Assembly (NCBI GenBank): GCA_964518955.1
Contig: CAZFHS010000001.1
Coordinates: 248,001 to 312,000, forward strand
From: JBDGYW01 sp964518955
GTDB lineage: Bacteria > Gemmatimonadota > Gemmatimonadetes > Gemmatimonadales > GWC2-71-9
Direction of reading: 5' to 3'
Length of the DNA stretch: 64,000 nucleotides
The position numbers and the translations under genes are program-made. Position 1 is the stretch's first letter. Every line of letters starts with the position of its first letter. A model generated the notes under the pieces. That model made no database searches. It was given only the letters and a program-made list of their open reading frames with translations, and had not been told where the DNA came from. Below, in pieces: positions 50,720 through 59,641 of this stretch.

Positions 50720-50998
50720 ATAGTGTCGAATTCCTTCCGGAAACGGAGTCCGATGAGCCCTACGGCAGGTTTCTCTTTGACCTTCAGGAGCTGTTGGATT
50801 CGCGGGGAGAACCTATCGCCTGCCCTTCTGATTCCGGCTAGCCTCTTCCCTGCCCTCGTTGGGCCCGAGGGCGAGCACGATAGGTGGTGGATGGGGATGG
50901 GTGATATGGCCGGATGAACGCACGGGCATCCCCATAAGCCTACGTGACGGATTCCCGACCAACATCATACGTGTATAGCAGCCCCAGTCACTTGGCAA

Positions 50999-51640
50999 TC
51001 ACCAAGAGCGCGGCTTCGTGATGGTGGTGCCTGGAATCGGGTTCGCGAACTGCGATGCAGCGAGTCGACTCGGACTGATGTGGCGCACGAAGCTCGCGAC
51101 TTTCTTCAGCGACCGTGCTGCTTTTGAACATGGGCAAATGATGCCAACCGGTTTGGCAAGCTCCTCCTTGACCATGCGAAGTGGCTCGACGAGGTCTGTG
51201 TCATTCGACAGTACAACACCAACGTCGAAGCGGTGGTTGAATGCGTCGTTGAGCAAGTGCGACGCGAGGTTCACATCAAACCCTTTCTCCTCCGTCTTCA
51301 CCACCGACACCGTAACGGGATTCGGCCGAACGAAACTCGGTGGCGGGTGTGCGATCTCTGCCCACTTGGTGCTGGATAGGAAGTTGCCCTTGTGAATCGA
51401 GACTCCAGGCAGCGTTATGAGAGCCCGTAGATATACCTGCTGGCGATGAGGTGCATCTTTGTCACGCCTTCCAGAGACATCTGCCGTGAAGTACCGCAGT
51501 CTCTCGATCTTGTCTTCAGGATTGAGTGTTTGCCGGCAAAGCCGCATCAAGTTCAGCCACTTGTGAGGAGTGTTACAGACGGCGCGGTAGTACAGGTTGA
51601 AACCATCGACGTACACATAGGTGCAAAGGGATCTACTCAC
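50999..51640 (-). CDS. NYN-domain (DUF88/LabA-like) putative ribonuclease
   Basis: 213 aa from the GTG at 51640 (GGTGG 4 nt upstream). The PIN-like NYN fold has YVYVDGFNLYYRAV with the first acidic residue, KGFDVNLASHLLNDAF, and VVLSNDTDLVEPLRMV, each with expected Asp residues. NYN proteins are metal-dependent RNases or RNA-processing nucleases. There is no signal peptide and no obvious partner on the same strand. Its place beside HigBA and MNT-HEPN hints at an RNA-targeting accessory region. Confidence 0.88.
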   Translation of the reverse strand: MSRSLCTYVYVDGFNLYYRAVCNTPHKWLNLMRLCRQTLNPEDKIERLRYFTADVSGRRDKDAPHRQQVYLRALITLPGVSIHKGNFLSSTKWAEIAHPPPSFVRPNPVTVSVVKTEEKGFDVNLASHLLNDAFNHRFDVGVVLSNDTDLVEPLRMVKEELAKPVGIICPCSKAARSLKKVASFVRHISPSRLAASQFANPIPGTTITKPRSW

Positions 51641-51871
51641 AGGTCCACCCGAAATAAGCAAAAGCCACGCCCGGGTCGCCCCAGCGCAGCTTTTGGGCCG
51701 ACAGCCAAGCTGTCGGGGAGTGATATCTCAATGCTAAAAGGTCTCGTCAAGTTGTCAATACGATTGAAGCGTGACTCTCGCCAATACGGTTGAGAGAAGG
51801 ATACGGATTGTGGCGGTTCCGCAGTCAACCATTAATACGCGAATAGTGGCGTTTTTCCGCAGATTGTGCGT

Positions 51872-52318
51872 CTACCTATCTAACCGAGTCACAACCCAGC
51901 TTCGCCCTCCGCTCATCATATCATCCTCACCCAAAATGAACTCGCGAAGCTCCAGGCCGGTGCCAACGCGCTCTAGGACGAGGCTGATGGGGGGCGCGTT
52001 TGGGTCAACCCACTGAACCGTAACCGCGATTGGCCCACTTGGCGAAAACCCGGCACTGAACGGCTTGAAATCGCGTGGGCCTCGGCCGGAGTTGCCTGAC
52101 ATGTACCTCAACACGTGCCCATGGATCGAACTGTACGTAACCGAATCCATCACAATCACAAGCGTCGGTCCACTGCCATTTTCGCTTGCGATACGCCATT
52201 GGCCTAGTAGCCATTCATTTTCTGGCTCGACCGATCCGGCGGCGTTCGTCTGACCACCGTGCCCCGCCGCGGAGCAGCCAACCAGAATCAGGCTCAACAA
52301 AGCAATCTGGTATCTCAC
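51872..52318 (-). CDS. Small lipoprotein, third gene of the cohesin-dockerin operon
   Basis: 148 aa from a GTG at 52318; its first 4 bp overlap the stop of the M6 protease gene (GTGA), with GGAGGGAACGAAG upstream. Lipobox LVGC. The rest is a predicted beta-rich domain (EWLLGQWRIASENGSGPTLVIVMDSVTYSSIHG ... LRRVGTGLELREFIL), with no recognised family. Size and lipid anchor fit a periplasmic chaperone, inhibitor or accessory factor for the protease, but that is guesswork from context. Confidence 0.75.
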   Translation of the reverse strand: MRYQIALLSLILVGCSAAGHGGQTNAAGSVEPENEWLLGQWRIASENGSGPTLVIVMDSVTYSSIHGHVLRYMSGNSGRGPRDFKPFSAGFSPSGPIAVTVQWVDPNAPPISLVLERVGTGLELREFILGEDDMMSGGRSWVVTRLDR

Positions 52319-54129
52319 CTTCGTTCCCTCCCCGCTGGAACGACTCTCGTCGGACCTGTCCCGGAAGCGTTCAAGACGTTGCTGGTCGCAATTGGTGGGG
52401 GCGTGCCCACTCCCAACACCCCAACTCGAAACGCAGAGGTTCCGACGCCCTGCAGGTAACTGTGAGTGACGAAACCGTCCAGAACGTCGACGTCGCCGTC
52501 TGCATCGACGTCACCCCTCCGAATCAAAGTCGTGTCCGCACCGTCCCAGCCCAACGCGTGCCAGTAAACCATGTCGACATCGTCGATATCGACCACGCCA
52601 TCGTCATTCACGTCTCCCCACACAAACGTCTCCAGCTCATCTACGGCAATATCGAATCCAACCACGCCGCCAGCCATTGTGATGTTACGAACGCCCAGCC
52701 CTGACATGCCACCTCCATAGCTGAGGCTGCTCGGGTTCGAGTTGAGGTCAAATGCCGTATTGGCCGTGACGCCGGGATAAACATCACCATCGTCACCGCG
52801 GTTGACACGGAAGTCCAGGTCGGCGAGCCCGTCCGCTTCCTCGAGATCAACGCCTTTGTGATTGGCGTCGGCGTTCACCCTGTTGGAATTCGATTTTGCG
52901 GCAATGACATCAGAATCTATGTGCCAAATGAGAAGGCCCGTTTCCTGCAAGTGCGCATCAGAGCCTACCCGCTGCCGATTCGACAGAAGGAAGTACTCGT
53001 TCGTATTGGGTGCATCCACCCGAAGAACGCTCCCGGTCGTTTGAATCGGCTGCAACTGCATGCCGCTTTGGTTCGTCACTACCGTGGTTACGTCGACCCA
53101 CCCGAGAAAGTCTTTCGACCACGCACTCATGTGAGCTGGAGATGTCTGTTCATTGTGATTTCCGGACCCCATCAATCCCCAATAGCCGATTCCCCGGGAG
53201 TCGGTGCCGTCATCACGATCGGTGTCGTACAGGTCGGGCAGGTCCAGCGCGTGGCCCAGTTCATGAGCGATAGTTCCGCTGCCCATTATTCCCCTGCCGA
53301 AACAGTTCAATCCAGACTGGATGATGTAGTCGGACACCTTGATGAACCCGCCATTGGCAGCGGCGTCATCGGTGTAAAATGTGCCGAGGCCCCACGCCTC
53401 GAATCGCCAGCGGTGCGGCCAAATGCCGGGCCCACCGCAACTCATTGGTTCAGCCGGATAGATGAATGCCACCGCGTCCACATATCCGTCGTCATCTCCA
53501 GAGTTGGGCACTCCGTCGGGGCCGTCGTTGTCGAACTGCGAAAAATCGAAGGAACCGTCTACGCCCAACAGAGCATCCTGGATGAATTCGCCGGCGTTTC
53601 CGTATCGATCGGACGAATCGCTCGAGTCAGGTTCGTAGTAGCTGGCTGTATGTGGCAGAGTGGTCCATTCGGTAACCTCGCCCGCCACCGCAAACACACC
53701 GCGCGACACTTCAGCGTAGTACTCGCTGAGCGACACCGTGCCGGATCCATCACCGAACAACCGTCTCTGATATTCGGGCTGCGAGAACCGTGCGGTCGCA
53801 TCACTGTAAAGCCCTGCCACGACCGGGAGGTAGTAGGTGCCGGTCACGGCGGCACCCGTAGCGGCCAGACTCGAAGTCGAATACGATGGGCTGAGAGCAA
53901 GTTCGACCTGGCGACGCGCCTCGCGAATGCGTCGCACCTTGTGTATCCAGGCCCTCTGAAACTCGAATGCTGTTGGGTCCTGGCGGAGACGATCGAGCAC
54001 CCACGCCGGCGGTGTTACACCGTATACCCTGCCCTGCTCGAGAACGTCCTGAGCCGACACTTCGGCTGTAGTGAATAGGATCAACCCGCCAGCTAGGAGT
54101 GACCGGGAGACAAACGCTGCGTATCGCAT
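52315..54129 (-). CDS. Secreted M6-family metalloprotease with C-terminal dockerin
   Basis: 604 aa with a Sec signal (MRYAAFVSRSLLAGGLILF ... VSA). The zinc motif is H289-E-L-G-H293 in HELGHALDLPDLYD, which is the M6 (immune inhibitor A-like) pattern. Residues ~505-565 are a type I dockerin: two calcium-loop repeats, DVNDDGVVDIDDVDM and DVDADGDVDVLDGFV, each with the D-x-N/D-x-D-G spacing. A short tail of about 40 residues follows. The gene starts 10 bp after a lipoprotein gene that ends in a cohesin-like domain and overlaps the next lipoprotein gene by 4 bp. The simplest reading is that the protease is held on the cell by cohesin-dockerin binding. Confidence 0.92.
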   Translation of the reverse strand: MRYAAFVSRSLLAGGLILFTTAEVSAQDVLEQGRVYGVTPPAWVLDRLRQDPTAFEFQRAWIHKVRRIREARRQVELALSPSYSTSSLAATGAAVTGTYYLPVVAGLYSDATARFSQPEYQRRLFGDGSGTVSLSEYYAEVSRGVFAVAGEVTEWTTLPHTASYYEPDSSDSSDRYGNAGEFIQDALLGVDGSFDFSQFDNDGPDGVPNSGDDDGYVDAVAFIYPAEPMSCGGPGIWPHRWRFEAWGLGTFYTDDAAANGGFIKVSDYIIQSGLNCFGRGIMGSGTIAHELGHALDLPDLYDTDRDDGTDSRGIGYWGLMGSGNHNEQTSPAHMSAWSKDFLGWVDVTTVVTNQSGMQLQPIQTTGSVLRVDAPNTNEYFLLSNRQRVGSDAHLQETGLLIWHIDSDVIAAKSNSNRVNADANHKGVDLEEADGLADLDFRVNRGDDGDVYPGVTANTAFDLNSNPSSLSYGGGMSGLGVRNITMAGGVVGFDIAVDELETFVWGDVNDDGVVDIDDVDMVYWHALGWDGADTTLIRRGDVDADGDVDVLDGFVTHSYLQGVGTSAFRVGVLGVGTPPPIATSNVLNASGTGPTRVVPAGRERR

Positions 54130-54139
54130 GGTGCCTCCC

Positions 54140-55420
54140 TTAGCGGACGGTGAAGGTGTGGTGTTCGCCTACGGCGCTCGCAGTGAAGTCTGCGAACGTC
54201 GTGGGTGAGATCAGTCGATCGACGGCCACTGTGATGCTGGTCATGCTGCCAGATGCGCCGATCACGTCGAACGTGATGGCCGCAACCAATAGGTTCCCGG
54301 CAATCCCGACGGGCTCGCTGACCGCCACGCTCAAACTGCCCGCGGTGTTGTTGGAAACGCCGGACGAATAGAAGGTGGGATTGCTGCTTGCGTTGAACTG
54401 AAGAACCGACGGATCCCAAGTGACCGTAATGGCGGCGGCGCCAGTCGGTAATCCGGTGCCGTTCGTCAGGAGCATCAGGTCGGCTGCTACCTGTCCGGCG
54501 ACGTCTCCCGAATCTGGCATCGAGAGCCGAGCAACGGGTGTGGGAATCACCACCAGCGTGCGCGAGCTCGAAATGCCGCCCGTGGTTGCAGAGATGGATG
54601 TCAGCCCGGCACCGACCGCGGTAACGTTCCCCAATGTGTCGACTGTAGCGACCGTCTCTTGCGAAGAGGTCCAGGTCCACGCTTGGCCACCCATGGGGTT
54701 GCTTCTCGCATCCGTCGCCGAGGCTGAGAAGACAGAGGTGTCACCGATGACGATCAATGTGTCTGCGGTGGACATCATTTCGACGACCGCGACAGTCTGT
54801 TGCACGACGATTTCCGTTGAACCGGAAACCCCGTTTGTCGTAGCGGTGATGGTGGCCGTTCCGTCTGCAATAGCAGTCAAAACGCCGGCCGCATTCACTG
54901 AGATGACGGCAACATCTGACGTTGCCCACGTAAAGGTGTGGCCGGGTATGGCGCTGTCGTTGGCGTCGAGAGCCTGGGCTGTTGCCTGAACGGTCTCGCC
55001 GAGCGAGGTAAGAGTGTGGTTTTCAGGCGTGACTGCCACCGACACCAAGACCTGCTGCACCGATACCGACGCGGAGCCCGAGACGTTGGCTGTTGTTGCC
55101 GTGATGTTCGTCGACCCAGCACCTCTGGCGGTCACGAGCCCGGTGCTATTAACCGTAGCGACCGAGTTGTTTGACGAAACCCAGCTGAAGGTCCGGCCAG
55201 AGATGGCTGTGCCATCCGACTGTCTGGCACTGGCACTCAGCTGTGCGGTCTCACCCAGTGAGGTAGCACTAACGTTGGCAGGAGTAACTACCACCGATGC
55301 TACGGTTGGGGGCGGCGGAGGTGTGGGTGGAGGTTCGGTGGGCTCTTCGCCGCAGGCGCAGATGAGTACAGTTGGCAAGGTCAGCCACACGCCGACTCTA
55401 TGCCTCAATCGTCTCCACAT
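54140..55420 (-). CDS. Lipoprotein with three Ig-like (Big_2) repeats and C-terminal cohesin-like domain
   Basis: 426 aa from the ATG at 55420 (GAGGGG upstream). Lipobox ICAC with the lipidated Cys at residue 23, then a proline-rich linker. Three Big_2 domains follow at ~41-123, 125-208 and 211-292, each with the VSVAVTPxxxTLTSLGET and GTATITATT-like strand pattern. Residues ~296-426 fit a cohesin fold: ITVTWDPSVLQFNASS, SNNTAGSLSVAVSEPVGIAGNLLVAAITFDVIG and the closing strands. It is the first gene of an operon with a dockerin protease and a small lipoprotein. The layout is a minimal scaffoldin anchored by lipid rather than by an SLH domain or sortase. Confidence 0.85.
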   Translation of the reverse strand: MWRRLRHRVGVWLTLPTVLICACGEEPTEPPPTPPPPPTVASVVVTPANVSATSLGETAQLSASARQSDGTAISGRTFSWVSSNNSVATVNSTGLVTARGAGSTNITATTANVSGSASVSVQQVLVSVAVTPENHTLTSLGETVQATAQALDANDSAIPGHTFTWATSDVAVISVNAAGVLTAIADGTATITATTNGVSGSTEIVVQQTVAVVEMMSTADTLIVIGDTSVFSASATDARSNPMGGQAWTWTSSQETVATVDTLGNVTAVGAGLTSISATTGGISSSRTLVVIPTPVARLSMPDSGDVAGQVAADLMLLTNGTGLPTGAAAITVTWDPSVLQFNASSNPTFYSSGVSNNTAGSLSVAVSEPVGIAGNLLVAAITFDVIGASGSMTSITVAVDRLISPTTFADFTASAVGEHHTFTVR

Positions 55421-55712
55421 GAGCCCCTCACTAACCATTGTTAGTTTCCACGATTGTTCGGGCATTGGACTGCATGTCCACAGTAGACTCGAAATTCCCC
55501 TCTATCTTAACACGCTTCAACATCGGGACACACCATCACCTGTGCGTCAGATGGAGTGTGGCTTTGCCTGGCAGAAAAACGACACCACCTGCATCATTTC
55601 GGTTACCGCATTCGATCAAACCACCTGTATCCTCGCCCCGCGGCTCGGATAGAGATTGTGTGGTCCCGCGTCTTTGGCGTTGAGCCTGCCATGGTCCGTT
55701 ACCGACTAGGGT

Positions 55713-55839
55713 GCCGGCGTGGCGGAAATGGTAGACGCGGAGGTTTCGCAATCCTCTGGGCGAGAGCCCGTGCCAGTGTGCCTGCGGTGAGCCTGCGGCT
55801 CATCCTCACCATGCTACGCAACGACTCTGGTCGCCGGCA
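55713..55839 (+). pseudogene. tRNA-Leu-like element, degenerate (odd anticodon, expanded T arm)
   Basis: GCCGGCG (55713-55719) pairs with CGCCGGC (55832-55838), followed by A as discriminator but GCG in place of CCA. The D arm and the long variable arm (GGGC-GAGA-GCCC-GTG) fit tRNA-Leu closely. The anticodon stem GAGG/CCTC encloses a loop with CGC, which is not a leucine anticodon, and one T-T mismatch. The T arm has only CCAG/CTGG with about 50 nt between, including the hairpin TGAGCC-TGC-GGCTCA (55788-55802). A functional tRNA is unlikely; this looks like a decayed tRNA or a tRNA-derived element. Confidence 0.6.
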
Positions 55840-55958
55840 GCGCCGCTCCCATTCGTTGATTGCTCGGCCGAGAATCACTAACTTAGGGTTGGTTGCGGGT
55901 CCTCCGTAGCGTTTCCGCTACGTCGAAAGAACCGAGGGGAAACCTCCCCTCGGTTCTT
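55832..55958. repeat. tRNA-end/terminator repeat module, copy A (contains terminator 55927-55958)
   Basis: Shares blocks with copy B at 61946-62076 in the same order: GCCGGCA + CCGCTCC, TTGCTCGGCCGA (55860-55871), and CGTAGCGTTTCCGCTACGTC (55905-55924), a short hairpin. It ends in a strong stem-loop, AAGAACCGAGGGGA-AACC-TCCCCTCGGTTCTT (55927-55958), followed by CGTTTG. The stem-loop can end transcription from the tRNA-like element and from the minus-strand gene that stops at 55990. Confidence 0.75.
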
Positions 55959-55989
55959 CGTTTGCCCGCCCAGAATGCAACCCGCCCCC

Positions 55990-57873
55990 CTACATCCCCC
56001 CACTCCCTAAAGCCTTCGTAAGCGCCGCAGCCCCACCGACCACGGGCAGCTTTATGGAGGTCGCGTCCAGGTCCACAGTGAGCTCGGTTCCCGGTGGCGG
56101 CCAAAGGGTGAAGTCCCGGTCGCTGGAGAAGATCAGGAGCCCAATTTGCTGGCCGGCCGCTACGATCTGGTCGTCGGGCTGAAGGTCGAACGTCAGTTCT
56201 ACAAACTCGCCAGGAGTCAGTGGTTCGCCATTGGTGAGCGAGCTGTGGTTCTGGGGATCGGCCCAACCGCGGGTGATCAAGCCTCCTCGGCCCGGCCGGC
56301 GTCCCCTGGCCTCGGTCCAGGGCAACGATACCATCCATACAGACAGGTTCGCAGCGGCTCTGTCGGCGGCGAGCCTGATGGTGATGGTGGAGGTCCCCGA
56401 CAAATGCACGGGCTCGGTGAGCTCAGGCGTCAGGTAGAGAAGGCGATGCTCCGTCCACTCAGCCCGCGCCAGTGTGGCCCCGCTGAATGAGAAGTTGTCC
56501 ACCAACGTCTCTGTTCCCTGCCCCGTCTGCGGCGTTTGGGACAGACCACCGGCCTGGATTCCTCCAGCCTCCAGGTGAAGCGTTACCGGCGCTGCGTCTG
56601 GATTGGGGTAGTCGGGGTACGGGGTGGGATTCTCCCGTTCGTCTTCCTCACGTACGATCCAGGCCCGGGGATCGTTCTCGACTCCGTTCTCCACGTCGTA
56701 GAGGTACCGAGTGAACCAGCGGTTCATGAGTTCCAGGGGCGGAGGGCCGCCGTGGCCGCCCTGGTGGAAGAAGGCCATACTCGGAACGCCCCGCTCCTTG
56801 AGTGCCTCGTAGACCAGGACGCTGTGCTCCGGCATCACGTTCCAGTCGTTGAACGCGTGCGACATGAGAGTGGCAGCCTTGATCCCGTCCAGCTTGTTCA
56901 TCAGGTCGCGGTCGGCCCAGAACTCGTTGTAATCCCCAGTGACTCGATCCTGCTCTGCACCCATCTCGCCGTCGCGGTAGGTGGCGTCACAGTACGCTCG
57001 CCCATCAGGGTCTCCACTGTTGATGAAGTCATAGAGCACGTCGATGTCCTCACCCATCCAACCTCCCGGGTGCCGGACGAGGCCGTTGGAGCGGTAGTAC
57101 CGATAATAGGAGTTGTTCGGCGCGATCGGGATGATGGCCTCGAGCCCCTCCACACCGGTCGTGGCCGCCGATACGGGAATGGTTCCATTGTAGGAAGTCC
57201 CCGTCATCCCGACCTTCCCGGTGCTCCAGTCCGCCTCGACCTCTTCGTTTCCATCCACGGTGGTGAAACCCCGCGTTCGGCCGTTCAGCCAGTCGATAAC
57301 CGCCTTGGGCGCCAGTATCTCAGCAGGCCCGCCTACCGTAGGGCACCCTTCCGAAAGGCCGGTCCCTGTAGCTTCGGAATGGACCACGGCGAACCCCCGC
57401 GGCACCCAGGTGGTAACCTGGGAGCGCGAAATTCCGGGCCGAGTGCGGGCCTCGAAGGATGGAGCTGGATTCCGTTCAGGTGGAACCGTACCCACCTCAT
57501 GCCGCGGGTTCCAGAAGTACGACAGCCCATCGCCCCCTGCGGTGCCCGAGAAGTAGGGGCTGGATTCGTAGATAACGGGTACCTTGAGCCCCTCGGTTTC
57601 GGTCTGGCTCTGCCGCACCACCGCCACATGGACCCGGTCCAGCTTCCCGTCTCCGTCGGAATCGACCTCCGTCTCCACCCACAATTGCTCGCGGACCCAT
57701 GCCGAGGAATCCTCGAACGCCGGGACCACCTGTGCCTGCCCGTCGACAAACACTGGGCCCGCGGGCTCCTGGGCCTCCAGGGCATCGGGCTGGAAGGCCG
57801 TGTAGGCCAGAACCGAGAACACGGCCCAAAGAGCTACAAAGGAAGTAGACGAATAGCGCATTTGGCATCGCAT
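55990..57873 (-). CDS. Exported S15/CocE-NonD family hydrolase (X-Pro dipeptidyl-peptidase-like)
   Basis: 627 aa from the ATG at 57873; a second ATG 12 bp inside is also possible. The signal peptide has YSSTSFVALWAVFSVLAY and ends near EAQE. The alpha/beta-hydrolase core has Ser227 in GMTGTSYNGT, the aspartate in MSHAFNDWNVMPEH, and the histidine in HQGGHGGPP. The C-terminal domain (jelly-roll, RAEWTEHRLLYLTPELTEPVHLSGT) is typical for the X-Pro dipeptidyl-peptidase/cocaine esterase group. Role: removal of X-Pro dipeptides from peptides. Alone in its transcript. Confidence 0.9.
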   Translation of the reverse strand: MRCQMRYSSTSFVALWAVFSVLAYTAFQPDALEAQEPAGPVFVDGQAQVVPAFEDSSAWVREQLWVETEVDSDGDGKLDRVHVAVVRQSQTETEGLKVPVIYESSPYFSGTAGGDGLSYFWNPRHEVGTVPPERNPAPSFEARTRPGISRSQVTTWVPRGFAVVHSEATGTGLSEGCPTVGGPAEILAPKAVIDWLNGRTRGFTTVDGNEEVEADWSTGKVGMTGTSYNGTIPVSAATTGVEGLEAIIPIAPNNSYYRYYRSNGLVRHPGGWMGEDIDVLYDFINSGDPDGRAYCDATYRDGEMGAEQDRVTGDYNEFWADRDLMNKLDGIKAATLMSHAFNDWNVMPEHSVLVYEALKERGVPSMAFFHQGGHGGPPPLELMNRWFTRYLYDVENGVENDPRAWIVREEDERENPTPYPDYPNPDAAPVTLHLEAGGIQAGGLSQTPQTGQGTETLVDNFSFSGATLARAEWTEHRLLYLTPELTEPVHLSGTSTITIRLAADRAAANLSVWMVSLPWTEARGRRPGRGGLITRGWADPQNHSSLTNGEPLTPGEFVELTFDLQPDDQIVAAGQQIGLLIFSSDRDFTLWPPPGTELTVDLDATSIKLPVVGGAAALTKALGSGGM

Positions 57874-58091
57874 AAAATCACCCAGGTCAAGAGTGTGCAC
57901 GAGAATAATCCGCGCTCCGGAAGGCGTTCGGCATTATTCCATATCGGTGTAAGGCAGATTGGGGCGGGAGGGCCCCGTTCAACTGCGGCAGCGAAGATGC
58001 ATGATTTTACCAGTGAGCGCTAGCGGGGAGTGCTCACCTGGTCACCGGTACCTCCGCACCGTCCCGTTGTTTGCTTGGCCGGCAATTGCAG

Positions 58092-58140
58092 AGTTAGCAC
58101 TGGTTGCGGGCCTCCGTAGCGTCTTCCTCCCCTCGACGAA
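58092..58140. repeat. tRNA-end/terminator repeat module, copy C (partial), in a 421-bp gap
   Basis: GAGTTAGCACTGGTTGCGGG then CTCCGTAGCG and TCGACGAACC matches the middle of copy A (55878-55933), but the terminator arms and the tRNA end are missing. It lies between the S15 gene start (57873) and the htpX stop (58295). The rest of that gap shows nothing else. Confidence 0.5.
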
Positions 58141-58294
58141 CCTTAGTGAGTAGCTCGGCGCCTTGGGATGTGTCAGCCCACCGGCGAACGGCGTTCGAGG
58201 GAAAGAGCCCTGTCCGTGGGCCGTGCCATCATGCCCCTTTCGAACGCTGGCGAGAAGGGACGCGGCCGGTACGGAGCCCGCGTGCTACATTGCC

Positions 58295-59128
58295 TCAGCC
58301 TCCCCCGAGCCGCGCGATGCGCTGTTCCAGCGGCGGATGAGTGCTCAGCAATTTCATCACCCCTCCGCCTCTGATACCGAAAGCAGCGAGGCCGTCAGGG
58401 AGTTGTGTCTCCGCACCCTGCACGACGCGCAGTCTGTTCAGCGCCGAGGCCATGGCCGTTGGGCTTTCGAGTTGCGCTCCACCGGCATCGGCGCGGAATT
58501 CGCGGCGCCGTGAGAACCACGCGACCACCATGCTCGCCAGCACTCCGAAGGCCATCTGGAGCGCGATGTAAATCAAAAAGCGGCCGCGGTCGAACTGACT
58601 GGCGATGATGCGGGCGACAAAGATCACGAAGGTATTTAGCACACCCTGAATCAGCGTCAGCGTCACCATGTCGCCGTTCGCAACGTGCGATACCTCGTGG
58701 CCCAACACCGCTTCCACTTCCGCCCTATCCATCAGTTTGAACAGGCCAGTGCTCACCGCCACCAGGGCGCTGTTTCTGAACATGCCGGTGGCAAAGGCGT
58801 TAGGGTCGGCAGAATTGAAGACCGCCACCTCGGGCATTCCAATGCCCGCCTTCTCGGCCTGGCGCTCGACGGCCGAGACCAGCCATTGCTCTAGCTCGTT
58901 CGTGGGCTGCTTGATGACGTGAGCACCGGTCGAGCGCTTGGCAATCCACTTGGAGAGCGCCAATGACAGGAACGATCCGCCGAAACCAAACAACGCGCAC
59001 CAGACCAGCAGGCTCGCATACGGCATGTTTTCCGGAATCACACCTAGCGCCGTAAGAACCGCCATCGCGACGGAAGCCATCACCAGCACGGCCACGTTTG
59101 TTGCCAGGAAAAGTAAAATTCTCAGCAT
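58295..59128 (-). CDS. htpX: Membrane-bound M48 metallopeptidase HtpX
   Basis: 277 aa, the usual size. Two N-terminal helices, then the zinc motif H144-E-V-S-H148 in VLGHEVSHVANGDM, two more helices, and the third ligand in REFRADAGGA. It ends STHPPLEQRIARL as HtpX proteins do. AGGAG lies 7 nt before the start. HtpX removes misfolded membrane proteins and is usually induced by heat or membrane stress. The divergence or operon relation to the DksA-like gene (127 bp upstream on the same strand) is not settled. Confidence 0.96.
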   Translation of the reverse strand: MLRILLFLATNVAVLVMASVAMAVLTALGVIPENMPYASLLVWCALFGFGGSFLSLALSKWIAKRSTGAHVIKQPTNELEQWLVSAVERQAEKAGIGMPEVAVFNSADPNAFATGMFRNSALVAVSTGLFKLMDRAEVEAVLGHEVSHVANGDMVTLTLIQGVLNTFVIFVARIIASQFDRGRFLIYIALQMAFGVLASMVVAWFSRRREFRADAGGAQLESPTAMASALNRLRVVQGAETQLPDGLAAFGIRGGGVMKLLSTHPPLEQRIARLGGG

Positions 59129-59255
59129 TATGAAGCTCCTGAGAGAGGTACTCGATTGTTCATAACGTCACACCCAAACAATTTGGGCCGTTCGGGTGGT
59201 GCAACGAAAGGGCGAGGGCGACGCCGGTATTGCGTGTGCGGTTCGACATCGCGAC

Positions 59256-59609
59256 CTACATTCGACACCCGGCGCAATGCAGCGTCTCGGGAATAGCCAA
59301 GAGTCGATCGACGTCTATCGGTGCTTCGCAGGTTTCGCAGAAACCGTACGTCCCGCTCTCGATGCGTTCCAGCGCCCGCTCGATGAGCCCAGCCTCCTCC
59401 CCTGCTCTCGACATGCTGCCCTGTGCCAACCCGTCGTTTATGAGAGCGTCTATCCTCGACAGTCGACCGACGGTCTGCTGATCCAGCTGCACCGGGCCGT
59501 CACGATTGGCGCGTTTTAGGCTTCTCCCCAAACGAGCGTGCTCACCCTCCAGGATCTCTCTGATTTCCTGGAGCAAGGACGCTGTCAGTTTTGGGTGCGG
59601 CTCAGTGGG
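59256..59609 (-). CDS. DksA/TraR-family C4 zinc-finger protein
   Basis: 117 aa from the ATG at 59609; a TTG at 59645 overlapping the upstream stop is another possibility. Long coiled-coil helices (LTASLLQEIREILEGEHARLGRSLKR and RLSRIDALINDGLAQGSM) precede a C4 zinc finger, YGFCETCEAPIDVDRLLAIPETLHCAGC. This is DksA/TraR-like; such proteins bind RNA polymerase and act with ppGpp. It is the last gene of a three-gene cluster with two membrane proteins. Confidence 0.88.
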   Translation of the reverse strand, partial: PTEPHPKLTASLLQEIREILEGEHARLGRSLKRANRDGPVQLDQQTVGRLSRIDALINDGLAQGSMSRAGEEAGLIERALERIESGTYGFCETCEAPIDVDRLLAIPETLHCAGCRM

Positions 59610-59641
59610 CATTGTCGATACTAGACTTTCTTTCTGCTCCG

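Noticed and set aside
52858..54078. A 406-codon plus-strand frame opposite the M6 protease
   Set aside because: Antisense shadow of a gene with HELGH and dockerin motifs; no RBS.
56536..58023. A 495-codon plus-strand frame opposite the S15 hydrolase
   Set aside because: Antisense shadow in high-GC sequence; the minus frame has the full catalytic triad.
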